From: Antitrichia curtipendula
Taxonomy: Eukaryota > Streptophyta > Bryopsida > Hypnales > Leucodontaceae
Length of the DNA stretch: 64,000 nucleotides
Assembly: GCA_951230915.1 (NCBI GenBank)
Contig: OX579639.1
Span: 11,098,001 to 11,162,000, forward strand
Direction of reading: 5' to 3'
Part shown: one piece after another, positions 23,725 to 36,081 of the stretch
Layout: each line of letters opens with the position of its first letter
How positions within the stretch are numbered: the stretch's first letter is position 1
Program-made: the position numbers and the translations under genes
The notes under the pieces: model-generated
Databases searched by the model: none
What the model was told of the DNA's origin: nothing
What the model saw: only the letters and a program-made list of their open reading frames with translations

Positions 23725-24125
23725 GATCGATGTGCGTCTACATGTGAAGCAGTCAGGGATGTCCATGACGTTTTTTGATAGTGTCTCCGGAATGCACACC
23801 CTCTCTGTCGTATCAGGATTCTACTGATATAGGTCTCGACCATTGATTCCATGGATTTAGTCAATGATCCTTGATTTGAAAATAACCATTTTGATTGAGC
23901 CTATTGCGGAATTCGTAATACGATCATAAAAAAACCTTTATTCCGAAGTGTACAGAAATTTCAATTTTTTTAAATCTTAAATAAATGGAATCAATTTCAT
24001 AAACAAGAGTTACAAAAACAGCCAAACCTGAAGGCTGGACAACACAAAACAACAGCAATGAACCGAATAAAAAGGACAGGGAACAGACAAAACCAAATTA
24101 TGTTACCACCATTATAGAAATTTTT

Positions 24126-24363
24126 GGCCAGGGTGAACTGACCAACTCCCTCATCCCCCCGGGAAAACCCTGAAATTTTTTATTTTCCATGCATGAACTT
24201 TGCTGCAAATTCTGAATTCATGTTTGCAATCAGAGGCCCCAAATTAGCCGGGGGGGGCTGTAGAAAATAGATTTTTCACGGCACAAAATATGGGGCTTCT
24301 TTTAATGTGCACCCCTGGATGGACTTTGGTAGGACTAGCTAGGGGGGCCAGTTCACCCCGGCC
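24126..24363. mobile_element. MITE with 8-bp target duplication, relative of the one at 14291
   Basis: Ends: GGCCAGGGTGAACTGACC and GGCCAGTTCACCCCGGCC, an 18-bp imperfect inverted repeat. AAATTTTT flanks both sides (24118-24125 and 24364-24371). GTGAACTGACC resembles the terminus of the 14291 element, and both carry a 'gaattcaNatttgcaa' interior. Likely a hAT- or Mutator-type MITE. Confidence 0.78.
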
Positions 24364-24610
24364 AAATTTTTAGGTCTTACTATAAGTTGGGTACACCCAA
24401 AACCGCCACTTTGTGCCACCGAGCCTAGTTACTATTATTAAACTAGACAAATTTTCATATGTTCTTGTTGGCAAGTGAAAGGAGGTTCCAACGCACCAAA
24501 GAACATGACATTTGGATATTGTATGCAAAAGTTATTAAGGAACAAATTTTGGTTTTAAAATGGTTTCTTCCACATAGATTTGACCATGTATACATGATAA
24601 AGCTGACGGT

Positions 24611-25255
24611 TTAACCCCTAAATGCCCGAGGCACCCAAATCTGGTGTTTGCAAAACTTTGAAGTTAAATAAAACCTAACCAAGTTGCTAATTTTAGTAGT
24701 TTATATGTTTGGAAAGTTCTTCTTGAAGTCTAGTTTTAGCATTAAAAATCCGATCTTGAAAATAAATGATAGTGATTTTTCTATTCAAGATCTTGTGCAA
24801 GGGTACCCATTGCAATCTTGACTTCCCGTAGTATTGAGAGCTCTTGGAAATGAGCCTCAAATACACTAGATCTTGGAGAAAAAATCACATTCAAAATTCA
24901 TTTAAAAAAGTTATAGAGTAGATTTTAAGAAGCCATAAATTGATTGGGGTTATACATATTAGGCCCTTTAACATCATATTTTTCTAGTCATCAACTTTTT
25001 AGATTTGACTTGTGAAAATAGAATTGAAAGATTTGTGTAGTTTTAACACCCTCATAGTCAAACATTATAATCTTTCACTCCATAAGTGATATTGTTGTGT
25101 TTTTTTTTCCTATGAGATCTCTAACATGTCTAGTTTGAATTTGTACGGTTACAATTTAAAAAAAATTGATACAACTTATCAAAATGTTGGCATTTTGTTC
25201 AATTTAGAGCAAATTCCAAGCAACTCAAAACAAGCCTTGGGCATTTAGGGGTTAA
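24611..25255. mobile_element. TTAA element, 650-bp family, copy B
   Basis: Nearly collinear with copy A over its full 645 bp. Ends TTAACCCCTAAATGCCCGAG and TTGGGCATTTAGGGGTTAA. GTACGGTTA lies at 25143-25151, 104 bp from the right end. High similarity to copy A at a distance of 11.7 kb suggests fairly recent activity. Confidence 0.82.
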
Positions 25256-25303
25256 GGTCAATGGCACATTTGAGTGTGCCTACCTTAGTCCAACCTCAAT
25301 ATC

Positions 25304-26015
25304 TTTAACCCTTAGAGCATCTCCACTAGTAAGGTGCCAAATTGGCACGCCAAACTATCAGAATTTTACACAAGTACTTGCCATGTTTTTAGGGCCCTAT
25401 TGGCAAGCATTACAAATACCTCAAGAAACTAGTTCCCAATGTGTACACAGATTCTGAATGTACTAGGTCTTATTAGAAACTACACATGGCTAAATGTAAG
25501 AAGCCACACAAGAACAATATTTGTTGAGATCATGGTTAATCAAAGGAAATCTGACCCATTCAATTCTAAATCAAGCTCCCCCATCGATAGCAGGTCCAAA
25601 TCTCTTCCTTTATGTCATAGCTTGTCCCAAGTCAGAATGGTCAAGGCACTAGAACCTGACGTGTAGTGACTGAAATTTGATGGGCCATGAGTTGACAAAA
25701 TCAAAAATCTCCAACTATTGGGGCACAAAAAACCAACAAGGCCCAACAAACCACTTGCAGGGGAACTGTGGCGTACCCCTAGTGGAAATGCTCTCAAAGG
25801 ACGGATTGGTAACTCTGAAAATTATTCCTTTGGTTACAATGTGAACCATTCTCTTAACAAATTGCAAAAACATTCACTGGAAGTCAAACTATTCTAGAAG
25901 ACCCCCTCTTTTCACAACAAAATTATGAGTATGAATAGTTGTACTTCTGTCCTACTTAAAGGATTCTTTGTCATCCATTGGATGCCAAATGTCTTCCTTG
26001 ATGTTTAAGGTTTAA
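25304..26015. mobile_element. 235-bp TTAA family, copy c, split by a GAGCATCTCCA MITE
   Basis: The head TTAACCCTT is at about 25304-25312; the rest (AAAGGACGGATTGGTAAC...) resumes at about 25794 and runs to GTTTAAGGTTTAA at 26015. Between them lies an inverted-repeat element (25313-25795). Confidence 0.6.
25313..25795. mobile_element. Inverted-repeat MITE with AGAGCATCTCCACTAG ends
   Basis: The left arm AGAGCATCTCCACTAG is matched on the right by CTAGTGGAAATGCTCT. GAGCATCTCCA termini are frequent in plant MITEs. Length about 480 bp; the open frames inside carry no transposase signature. It interrupts the head of a 235-bp TTAA element. Confidence 0.7.
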
Positions 26016-26340
26016 ACACTTGGAACTAAGGAAATTTGTAACACTTTTGTGTTGTTAAAACTTTAACACTCACAGGGGTAGCATAGGCAACTTGTAATAC
26101 TTACACAAATAAAGAATGGAGATACATAAAATATGAATGTCATCATACACATAAGTGTAAAGGAAGAACAAATCTAAAGTAGTTTGATGAGATTCTTGTG
26201 TATGCCTTTGAGGATACTAAAGGATTTCTTTTTTTTGGTGAATGCCTTTGACGATATTAAAGGATCTCTACCTTTTGCCCTATGAGTAAATTCAAAGTTT
26301 TTTCCTATTGTAGACCCAAACTTCTAACCTTTCTAAATCA

Positions 26341-26413
26341 CACTAGAAGAAACCCGTGTTTTTTTTTACGTTTAAAATTTGGACGTAAAAAAAAACACGG
26401 GTTTCTTCTAGTG
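26341..26413. mobile_element. Perfect hairpin CACTA-type mini-element, 73 bp
   Basis: CACTAGAAGAAACCCGTG plus the T run and ACGT form the left arm; the right arm is its exact complement, with only about 11 bases between. TCA flanks both ends, the 3-bp duplication expected for CACTA (EnSpm) elements. With almost no interior it is close to the minimum for a mobile inverted repeat. Confidence 0.85.
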
Positions 26414-28848
26414 TCATTAAAGTACAAATCTATCACAGCATCATAAGATTGCTAATCTTCAAATGGCACAATACTAGAACATAAAGACAGAAATTTAAAG
26501 CCCTTTTCCATTGTTGACCATAACTTCCAACTTTTTTAAATCCCAAAGAAGTTGATGGAGTTTATAGCTAGTATTGTCTACATAATATAGAATTTGACAC
26601 AGAATGGATGATGTGTGAATATATGTATTAACATCAACCACAACATGATTTGTATAGTAAATAATGAATCTAATTTAATTTCATCCAAATTATCAATTTT
26701 TATAGCCTCACTTTCATTCAAATTAGCACTTATTAAGGTAAATTCATTGAAGAAAGGAGCATAATTTTTACAAATTCTCTTAATAGGTAACAATTAAAAC
26801 TTGTTGGTGTATTTTGGTGAGTTTCATGTGGGAGCACAATTTTCTATAAGACATATGTGAATTTAATACTTATCATGGTAACAAATATCAAGGGGGGAAT
26901 GTACATGATGAAGATAATCATTTGTCCCCACTCTATTTTAGTCGGATTTTTGGTGATAAGGATCCTACCAGTGCCTTTATTTGTACTCAAGACTAAAAAA
27001 CCGCATTGGATTCAAACAAACTGCATCTGAATAAGCAAATCAACATGGTTCCTACTATTATATTTTAATTCTTTTAGACTGAATTTTTGGACACCGTATG
27101 TATAAACTACAAGTTTTCAAAGTTTCAAAGATGTTGACATGTAGTGCAATAAATTTTTATTTATTGTAACTTCAAATTGTTTTGTAGTCAATTCTATCTA
27201 AAGAAACTACATCTACATGTAAATACTTAAACTAATCCTTGCGGATTTGTACCTAAAATTAGTCACTGTATGTAAATCCTCCATGTCTATTATACAATTC
27301 AACCCCAACTACTCATCCAATAAAAAGATCTAGCAATGGAGGGATTGAGAGATATGTTGTTTTATCTAACAAGTTTGGGGCAATACAAGCAAGTTACTCC
27401 AAATTAAAGTCAACACAGTAACACTACTTGACAAATATTGTTCCCCCCAAAAATGTTGGTCCATAGAATACAAATAATGATTGACACGTTTCAATTTCAT
27501 TTCATTTTAGTCTAAATCTTTCTTTTCGTTTGGAACCTACATCTTATTAACAATTCATTAAAGAATAAAAATTTATTTGCAAAAACCTTTCCTTCCATCT
27601 TAAATCTACATGTACTTAATCCTTAATCATCAAAGTAGGCTAGAAATGGCCTATAAAATGTTCAACATACAATATGCCTTGGGGTTTAGTGTTGTGTGGC
27701 CCATGCCAATTAAAGCCGCCCATTCCAAGGATAGATTGTCTTCCTAATGAAAGCTTTCACATCTTTGTCAAATTTCTATGCTTGTAGATAGACGACTCCC
27801 TTTACTTTGCCCATGGATAGACAGACAATTCACTTGAAGCCACATCCCAATGATTTAGCTAGACATTAACTTAACTTACTCCATCCTACCATTAGCATCC
27901 TAATCTATCATTGAAGCTCCATTTATAATAAACATTTGTCTTAGTCCCTTTACACCCAAGTAGAATGTATATAAATTGTATGGTATTGTAGAATTGTAGG
28001 CCAGTTATAGGCATAGAAATGGTAGAAAGGTCAAAAAGTGACCAATGGATGACTTTTAGGATTACTATGAAATGAAAAAAGAACTTCTTGGATCACAAAT
28101 CATATTATTTTTGGCAAATGATTTTGTCCATAGATTTTGTGTAGAAATTTAAATTTTTATAATATAGAATTTTGAACATTTAAGAATATATATTATTACT
28201 TGGTGAGAGTTTCTAGAATTCAGCTAGCATTAGAGAATGTGGCACCAAAGAGGTCGTGTATAATTGAAAGTTTGCACTTTCCACAAGCAAACTCTACGAG
28301 CACAGAAACATTGTCCGTCCTTGTTCAGGATTACAAACATACTCAAATAGCACTTGGAACTGAATTTACTTTCATTCCAACTCAAATTCAATCCTGTTTC
28401 ACGTGCAATGACAAGATAAACATTTGGCAACTGCAGAAACGAAGACGACGAAAAGAAATGAAACTGGGCATCAGCTAAAGCAGGCAGAACTTTGTATGTA
28501 TCCTTTGCAAGAATACAGTGCCTGGCTTGAAAATGGAAAACAGTATCGAAAGCGTGAAATTTCAATCAAGAACACGTCCTTTGCCACTCATTGAGAATCC
28601 TCACGAGTAATAGTTGTGTTTTCACTAACCGTAAAAAGGATGCTACCGCTAGGGCTGTCGCCAAAGAACAAAAAATACCTGACAATTCAAAACCTGGCTG
28701 ACGAATGTGAAAACGAAGTTGTCAGTCGGAATCAGAAGCGGGAAAAACAGGTGAAAAACTTGCACATTGGCAAGTGAAAAACTGCTTTGCACTATTTCTT
28801 TAATAACCCAGCTGCGTAACTGCGAACAAATAACCGTGCTGCAGCACA
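26414..28848. other. Gene-free, possibly 3' flank of the minus-strand gene
   Basis: No gene or paired element ends are supported up to about 28,190. From 28,200 to 28,850 the composition is somewhat richer in G+C and frames of 92 and 111 codons overlap on opposite strands. Neither is recognisable; this may be flank or distal 3' untranslated sequence of the gene ending near 29.4 kb. Confidence 0.3.
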
Positions 28849-28927
28849 TTAACCCTTGAACGTCCCACCAAGCCCCTCGGGTAGTTTATCAGTGTATTTT
28901 TAAAACCTATGACGTCTCAAGGGTTAT
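28849..28927. mobile_element. Minimal TTAA-type inverted repeat (~79 bp)
   Basis: TTAACCCTTGAACGTC at the left and GACGTCTCAAGGGTTAT at the right. The termini resemble the 235-bp family. The right TTAA has changed to TTAT. Confidence 0.55.
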
Positions 28928-29422
28928 GTCAGATGCTATATAGAGTCATTAAATGTAGGACCGCATATTAGGCTTAGATGAGAGCTCCTTCAATAACGCC
29001 CTCAGCCAGGGCATCGATTAACCACTTCTATTTCCTGCACAATTCCGGAAAGAGTCTCAAAAATAATGAAAGATTTTAAATAATTCGAAACGAAGAGATA
29101 TAATGGTACACACCAGAACCCGTCGCAGTCTTCGAGCACTAAATAGCAAATACCAAATCTGAGCAGAAATGATTTAAATGCGTAAAAGAGGTTAATTAAG
29201 AAAACCTTGCTGAAGATCTTGGAGTGCAGAAAACAAATGAAACGGAAACGTAAGAGTCTTATGACTAGCAACTAGTCCAATAAACGAGTGAAACGTGCAA
29301 TTTACTGATTGGTTTAAATGCTTGCATACGAGATGCAGACATACAAAATCCAAGGATTTGTTAGCAGAAGTGCAAACCTTTGCAATGCAGATAAGCAGCG
29401 TGCAGATCAAAATACCTCACTG

Positions 29423-32400
29423 TCATGTGGTTGCTGAGGACCGACTATCTTGTGTCGGGGACCTGTAGTGGTTATCCTGTTTTCTAAATTGCCCTGCTCC
29501 AGTTAAAGCATTTCGGCTGCCATAAACAACAGTAGTGTCATCAATTCTCTCATCTGAAAGTCATAGAACAGTATTAGGAGCAACATGCAGAACTCAACTC
29601 TATTAAACCATATAATGATTAGCACACTGCAGTCATGAAAACACAAGATGCCTAGAGAACAGTCAAGGTATAATTAATAGCTGCAGAGACCTGTGAAGGA
29701 GAAAAAAATGGAGTAGAGTATGTTGACGTTGCAAACCTGCTTGTTTGTCTGCTTCCATGATAACCACCCGTTCTAGAACTCCCATAGCTATTTGCCTCTC
29801 CATTATCTGTAACACAAGAAACATTTCCAGAGGAAGCACTAGAATCTTCGCCAGTGGTATTACTTTCACTGTCGAGTTTAGGAGCAGCTACCTCGCTTGC
29901 TGTGTTACCTCGGGACGCAGAATTCTGTCGGGTAATTCCTGACTTACAATGCTGCGGGGATGTCGATCTCTGTTTGTGAATATTTAGGCTATCCTGCTGT
30001 GATTGTGCTCTAGCTCTGTCATCTTTACTGGAAGGTTTTGAACTCTTCCCCCTCTGCATTTGAGAAGCGTGAGCCACTGGGGTCACTGCTACAGTAGGGA
30101 GACGGTCTAATCCTACCGGACTCGCAGCTGCAGCGGCCGCAGCTGCTTTGGCTACAGCTGTCGTAGCAGAAACTCTGGCATGAGCTCCTTCTCTCAAATA
30201 GATGTAGTCATCTTCAATTACAAAAAGCTGCACAATAAAATCAACCTAATCACATTCCATGACATTCTGGTGTCTGCTTATATTATCAAGTTCCAAGGAT
30301 GCAGCAATAGATACATGTATTTGAGTCAATAACAATAAATAGATACTTGGCAGCAGTAGATGACGGAATCCAAGATACCTCTTTATGCGAGCTCACAAAC
30401 TCGTCAAGGCGACCATATTGCTTCCGGTATGACTGCCAATGAAGAGGAGCAAGCATTTTTCCAAGACGATTTGGTAGCTGCATACATAGGAAAAGCACTA
30501 TGGTATCAGACATTTCTGGCTCCCAAAACCTCAGGTCGCTGACCTTCACATCAATAACTCCAGTTACTAATCTTCATGCATCGACAAAAGCATTCCTAAA
30601 CAGTGCAATCCACTGACCACCTATGCGGGCAATCATTGGAGGAATTGGTGGGATCGGAGTAACACTCACTGTAGATTTCAAACTGATCTTGGAATTAGCT
30701 TCAGCAGGCACAGCGCGTACAAGACAGGCGAGCAAAGCTCTCTCATCCAGAAGGACAGGTTCTGTATTTTTTAGAGGCTCAGGAACAGTCTGGTGTTGAG
30801 GATTCACTGGGATAGTTACAGGATGCCCTGGCTCTTGCTTGGCCATGATGGTCTTGCTTGGCAGCGGTTTCAGTTGCAGTTGGTCTTCCTCAGTCCCAGT
30901 GGTTGCAGTTTGAGAAAGATTATGCATGGAACTTGAAATGCCCTGCTGATGCTGCAACTGGTGTGCTTCATCATGCTGCTGAACGACCGCCTGCTTCTGA
31001 CTTTGAGAATGCTGTTGTTGCTCTTGTCTCTGCAACATGCATTTCAACAAGCCATGTAAGCAGGAAGAACGTTTAAGGAGACCAGCAAAGAATTAAAAAG
31101 CAACAAGCTTAGTAACACATCTGGACAGTTTCTTCAGTTTGATTCTTTTCTAGAAGTGTTCCCATTGACGTAGACAACTTCCAAATAAGAAGACCCATTC
31201 GAATGAACCAAACTTTATACGCAACATCAAGGACTGAAAGCAATCGAAAATGCGGGGCTACAGAAAATATGGCCGACCTAAGGATCATACTACTTAAACT
31301 AAAAGCGACATACAAGCATCCCTTAGGTGCTAACATCAGCAACATAAATATATAAGAGTGACTCATTCAAGAAGCCAGAACAATTAACTGAACAGGTATT
31401 TCTTACTCACATAGAGAGGGCTAAAAATATGCTCCTAAGAGAGCGTCATCGTTAAAAACAGTAAAAAGATTCATGTCCAGTAAAAGCTTACATCCTTATG
31501 TTAGCAAAATATATACTCATTGCATGACTTTCGGATAAGTTCATGACGTTAATAAGTCAAACAGCGGTGAAGAAGCAGTTCTCTGTGCAGAATTGAGCTC
31601 AAACCTGACGTTCAGGCTGGGAAGAATGCGGGTGCAGTGGCATAGTGTGCTCCGCTTGCTTCTGATCCTGAGAGGAGTGTGACAGTAGCTGGACTTTCTG
31701 AACCTCGCGCAAAGGCTTCACAGCCTCAGGAACTATGGCTTCCTCCTGAGCCTTCTGCGCCGAGGATGGCGCAGATGATACAGGAGTTTGAGCTTTCAAG
31801 GACAACTGAGAAAGTAAAATCCCACCATGCTGCTGGCCTTCTTCAAGATCTAGTAGTTTTTGTTGTGGCTGACCGGACTGCATGGTATGCTTAGGTACGG
31901 ATGAAGCAGGGATGTGATGCGGGGCTTCAATTGATCGATGTTGTTGCTGCAGCTGAGGGTTCTGAAGATTTTTAATGTGCACAACCAGCAGGAGCACATT
32001 AGAGAAATACTTTTAAAATATATGAGAACTACAGTGAACTTGAAGCAAACATGATGATCGAATAAATCTGAATCGAAAAATTCGGATAATTCTTGATAAG
32101 TAAAACCAAAGATTATCGAATAATACAACAGCAACAGATTGTACTGATTAGCAAACTCGTAGACCCCAGTTGGGTGTCACAGATACAGAAAAGTGTTTCC
32201 CAGAAAGCTTTTTCTTGAGAGACATAAAACATCAGGAAATGAATAGTAAGTTCTGATATTGACCGGTTGCTGTACAGAAGGATGATGTTGAGGCGTAGAT
32301 AACACAGGAGGATGCACGTGCAGCTGAGGAAAGGAAGTTTGAATAATAGGAGAAGTCTTAGGAACAGAAGCCAAAGGCTGTTGCTGGAGACTAAACTGTT

Positions 32401-35400
32401 GAATTACTGGCATTCCAACGGAGGCCAATACGGGATTAGAGCCTACCACACCAGAGGACGGCACAACGGGAAGCCCCGTGGCATGCTCCACCTGCATAAT
32501 TTCCATATAATATATCAGGACAAGTGAAAATTATCGACACTACACCTAGCGGAGAGTTGAAACGGATAAGAATCTAAGAACCCTCATGGATGATTACACC
32601 GAGAATCAAAAAAAGAATAATCAGTTAGTAGAACCGAGACTGAGAAACTAATTAAACCTATTTTCCTTTTAAAGCGGTCAGACATGCCTGATGTCATGTA
32701 CCATAACGGCCTCAAGGAGTTTGACAAAGACCCAATTATTCTACCACAGCGTTTTCACAAATAGTCAAAGTTCATGCTTATTACAAGAGCCCGAGTTCTG
32801 CAACTACCTGAGGTCGTGAAGGACAATATAACTCGACCACAAGAAATAAATTTTTTCACTACAGAGACTCAAAAATAAACAGAAGAATGAGAAATTCGAA
32901 AGGGTTAATATTAATTCAACGACCTTGATGGAGTTGTCAAGAGGAATGTACAACGGCACAGCCGCCTCCATATTTCCGTGCGACAGAATAATTGGGTTGC
33001 CACGCACAACTCCACCATTGATTGCTATGGAAGCTTTAGCCCCAGTCTCTTCAACTCCCTCACGCTGAAGAAGGTCTACGTGATTGGCAGCATGAGCTTG
33101 TCGTTCTTCTCTTGCTCCAAGACGTTCTTTACTAGAGCCTTTTGGCATTTGTGACTGTTCTCTAGCTTCACTGAGTTCAGCTTGCAGCCGTTGAACCACT
33201 TGAGCATGAAATCTTTCCATGTCTACAATCTGACATCACATGTTGACATTTTGCCAAGTAAGGTACATTATATCATGATGGATAATACTCACACACGAAT
33301 TGGTTCTTGGACATGAATCTGCAGCCTTCAAATAAACCACACTATAAAAAAGACAGAAAAGTCAAACGGCATGAACACAGTATTGAATATGCCAAACGAA
33401 TTATAATTTCTCTGTGAACGACCGCTATCAAAAGAGAGATACTTCATGTTGAGCATGAAATAATCCCTTGAAGCATATACCTGCCTCTGGAATCCCATCC
33501 AAAGTTGATTCAACTGTTCACTGCGATCCCGAAGCTCAGCATGCAGGGTATTATTATTATTGATATGATAAGCATCAAGCTCCTGGGCTCTAGCCATCCA
33601 AGCCTGAGCATCCTGCAGTTGACCATCTTTGAACAAAAGCAGGTCTTGTGACGTTCGATTCTGCCAGAAAGCAGTTTAAAATAAGAATAAGAAATTTATA
33701 AACCAGAGATATCCAGAGATAATGAAATCAATTTGATTGAACATAAAATGTTAGCACAATGCAACTCTACCGAACTAATCCCGTATGACTAATTATCGAG
33801 CACTAACAAAATACTGTGCCGTAGGAATACGACAACTAGATACCTGTTCTTCAGCTTCCTGCCGGTGTCGCTCTGTATCGTGCACTTGCTCCTTAAGATG
33901 CTCAATTTGTGCAGTATAATCTGATCTGTCTGCCTCAAACTGAGCAATTGCTGCTTTATGTTCTGCTACGGCAGTATCACGCTCACGGCTGCATGCATGG
34001 AATACAGAATAAGATATATATTTCGAAGAAAAGTGCTTCTCTAAGAATGGTGTGTATGCAAATAAATAAGAACCCTTAAAACCACCACAGGAGTTGGTTT
34101 GCCATGCTTGCCACGGACAATCAGAAAACATACCGTAAAGATGCAAGCTCGTTAGTCTGCTCACGTAGAACGTCATCCCTTGCTCTTACCTGCTGAAACA
34201 CAATCAACAGTGAATCATTCCAGGCTAAAATGCAACTTCAACTAACACCTAGGTTTCAGTGTTTAAATATTCAAAAAACATCAGAGATGAACGAAAACAT
34301 CCACATCTACACTCTCAGTCCGTTTCAGTTTCTGGATCAGGAAAATGAGCTCACAGCTTCAGTTGCTTGCATTTGGTTTGCCCTGAGTTGTTGCTCTCGT
34401 TCTTCAACACTCTGTTCCAGACGATGTACTCTTTGATCTCGATCATGAATCTCATTCTGCAACATGCAACATAACCTTGTTATCCAACGTCAAGCAATAA
34501 AACTTGCAATCAATCAAGGAGCAAGTGTTTCCTTCAAAACTCTTCAAGAAAGTTTACCCATGTTCACTTTCACACCTTTTCATTGTCAGGTAGTTTTCAA
34601 GACAACAGACTCACCCGTGGATTGCTTTATGCAGACAAATAAGACCCCAATTCGAATATATTTAGAAAAACTTCAGAGGCCACAGGTCGTCCACGGCATC
34701 CAAGCCACTAGACCATACATCTCTAGAGCGAACCCCAACAGGTGCAACGAATCCTAAATGATACCAAGCTCCACAACGTCGACATGACGGGTAAAGCTTC
34801 ATTATATGCCAATTTGAGCCTGAACAGAGAGAGAATGCATAAAATAATACCTGAAGACTTGCCACAATGTCTGCATGTTGTTTGGACTGCTCTCCATAAC
34901 TACTCTGCATACGATGTACCTCTGATCGTGCAATAAACTGTGCCCTTAACTCTAGTTCTGCTTGCTGAAGTTGTTCCCTTTTCCTAGAAACATCCAGAAG
35001 TTGCTGCTCAAGAGCATCGTCGGGATTCTCCATTACACCCCTTCCTGATTCCATCGACATAGTGTTCATAGCAGCATGTTCATTCTGTTGCTGCCGATGC
35101 ATCTGAAAAGATCAACGCATGCATCAAAGCTCAACAAGGGACCAACTGAGACCATTAACAATCATAACCATAATCACAATTTGGTGTCCACAGATCGGCT
35201 GAACTGAATGTTCGGAATATTCAGCGCTCTTCGAAGATGGTAAGTGTAGCTTCACTCTTCACGACATATAAACAGTTCAATCTAAATAGATTACAGAATC
35301 GTACATCAGGACTAAGCTTCTTATTAAATAACAAATAAGACTTGCAAGTCATTCAAGGAAAGTCCATTCCAATCTTTCCAAAGACCACCGGAACCAACAT

Positions 35401-36081
35401 TAAGATACTTTTCTTCCTCCAAAAATGAAAGTTTGAAAGAAAGTAGCATTGCTCCATGTAGTAGAGATGTTAACCCAAAACGAAATGAACGGAGATGCAA
35501 ATAAGAATTTTCGACACCAAATTAGGAATCGACAATCTACTTAAAGATTATTATCCTTGACTGTATAAACTTGCGAAGAAAGTACGATTCCAAAAATAGT
35601 TGAAATGAACCAGGGTGAAGGCATCAGTCAACGAGTAGGTCTCTAAGACTATAAATCGAGAGTAACACGTAAGCCAAGAGAGTTTTCTATCTTTCAGTGC
35701 TTGATAACGTCAGTGTAGGAAAAATTCACTAACCTCGTCATATAGAGCATCCTGCTGTCCAATATTCTGATTGATCATCTCTTGAGGAGATATAGGACCA
35801 CCCGTCAAGTGGCTCCCATTGCCCTCACCACCATGATGATCGGAATCACTCGAATGTTCGCTACTACCAGGGTGAAATATTCTCCCATTTTGACTACTCC
35901 TCCTTTGTCCCACATTACCCGACCTTGGTCGTCCAGACTGATGTGTCCTGGACTGGTTCGCATCGGCTGCTAATCTTCCCTGACCATTGGGCATGTCAGA
36001 GACTTTCCTCCACTCCCTTCTCGCTGCCTGTCCTTGCAGCGGTAAAGCTCCTGTATGGCCACCAACAATGGGGGCCTCCAT
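29423..36081 (-). CDS. Plant coiled-coil, Gln-rich protein with C-terminal DUF7725-like domain (~1,000 aa)
   Basis: Exons, in transcript order: 36081-35734, 35102-34851, 34456-34355, 34192-34134, 33988-33844, 33660-33481, 33229-32924, 32491-32264, 31961-31605, 31029-30670, 30477-30379, 30227-29691 and a last one from 29553. All join in frame (991 codons before the last exon). Order: basic/Ser-rich N-terminus with REWRKVSD; coiled coil from about residue 130 (EQQLLDVSRKREQLQQAELE, HDRDQRVHRLEQSVEERE, DAQAWMARAQELDA, ERFHAQVVQRLQAELSEARE); a Gln/Pro-rich low-complexity middle; then the conserved block DERALLACLVRAVP, LPNRLGKMLAPLHWQSYRKQ, LDEFVSSHKELFVIEDDYIY, LREGAH. This arrangement is that of a widely conserved but uncharacterised plant family that I associate from memory with DUF7725; a link to CDPK-adapter proteins is only a recollection. 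The final exon is uncertain: after the 29691 donor it reads 16 codons; in another phase, to the stop at 29423-29425, it reads 43 protein-like codons. Confidence 0.85.

Larger units (their letters stand above)
22795..23850 (+). ncRNA. Polycistronic snoRNA transcription unit
   Basis: This stretch of moderate G+C has no credible long protein frame but contains at least three box C/D snoRNA genes in the same orientation (23348, 23501, 23635) and possibly a fourth (23128). Plant snoRNAs are often transcribed as one precursor from a single Pol II promoter and cut out by RNase III-type and exonuclease activities. The promoter described at 22650-22770 supports this. The first 330 bp hold nothing that I can identify and may include H/ACA genes, which are hard to see by eye. 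Confidence 0.7.

Noticed and set aside
22921..23827. Plus-strand frames of 61-81 codons as possible protein genes
   Set aside because: The interval is better explained by box C/D snoRNAs with matching rRNA guides; the frames have no family signature and overlap the RNA boxes.
28200..28565. Overlapping frames of 92 and 111 codons as a gene
   Set aside because: They sit on opposite strands with no recognisable motif, and neither continues into a spliced model.
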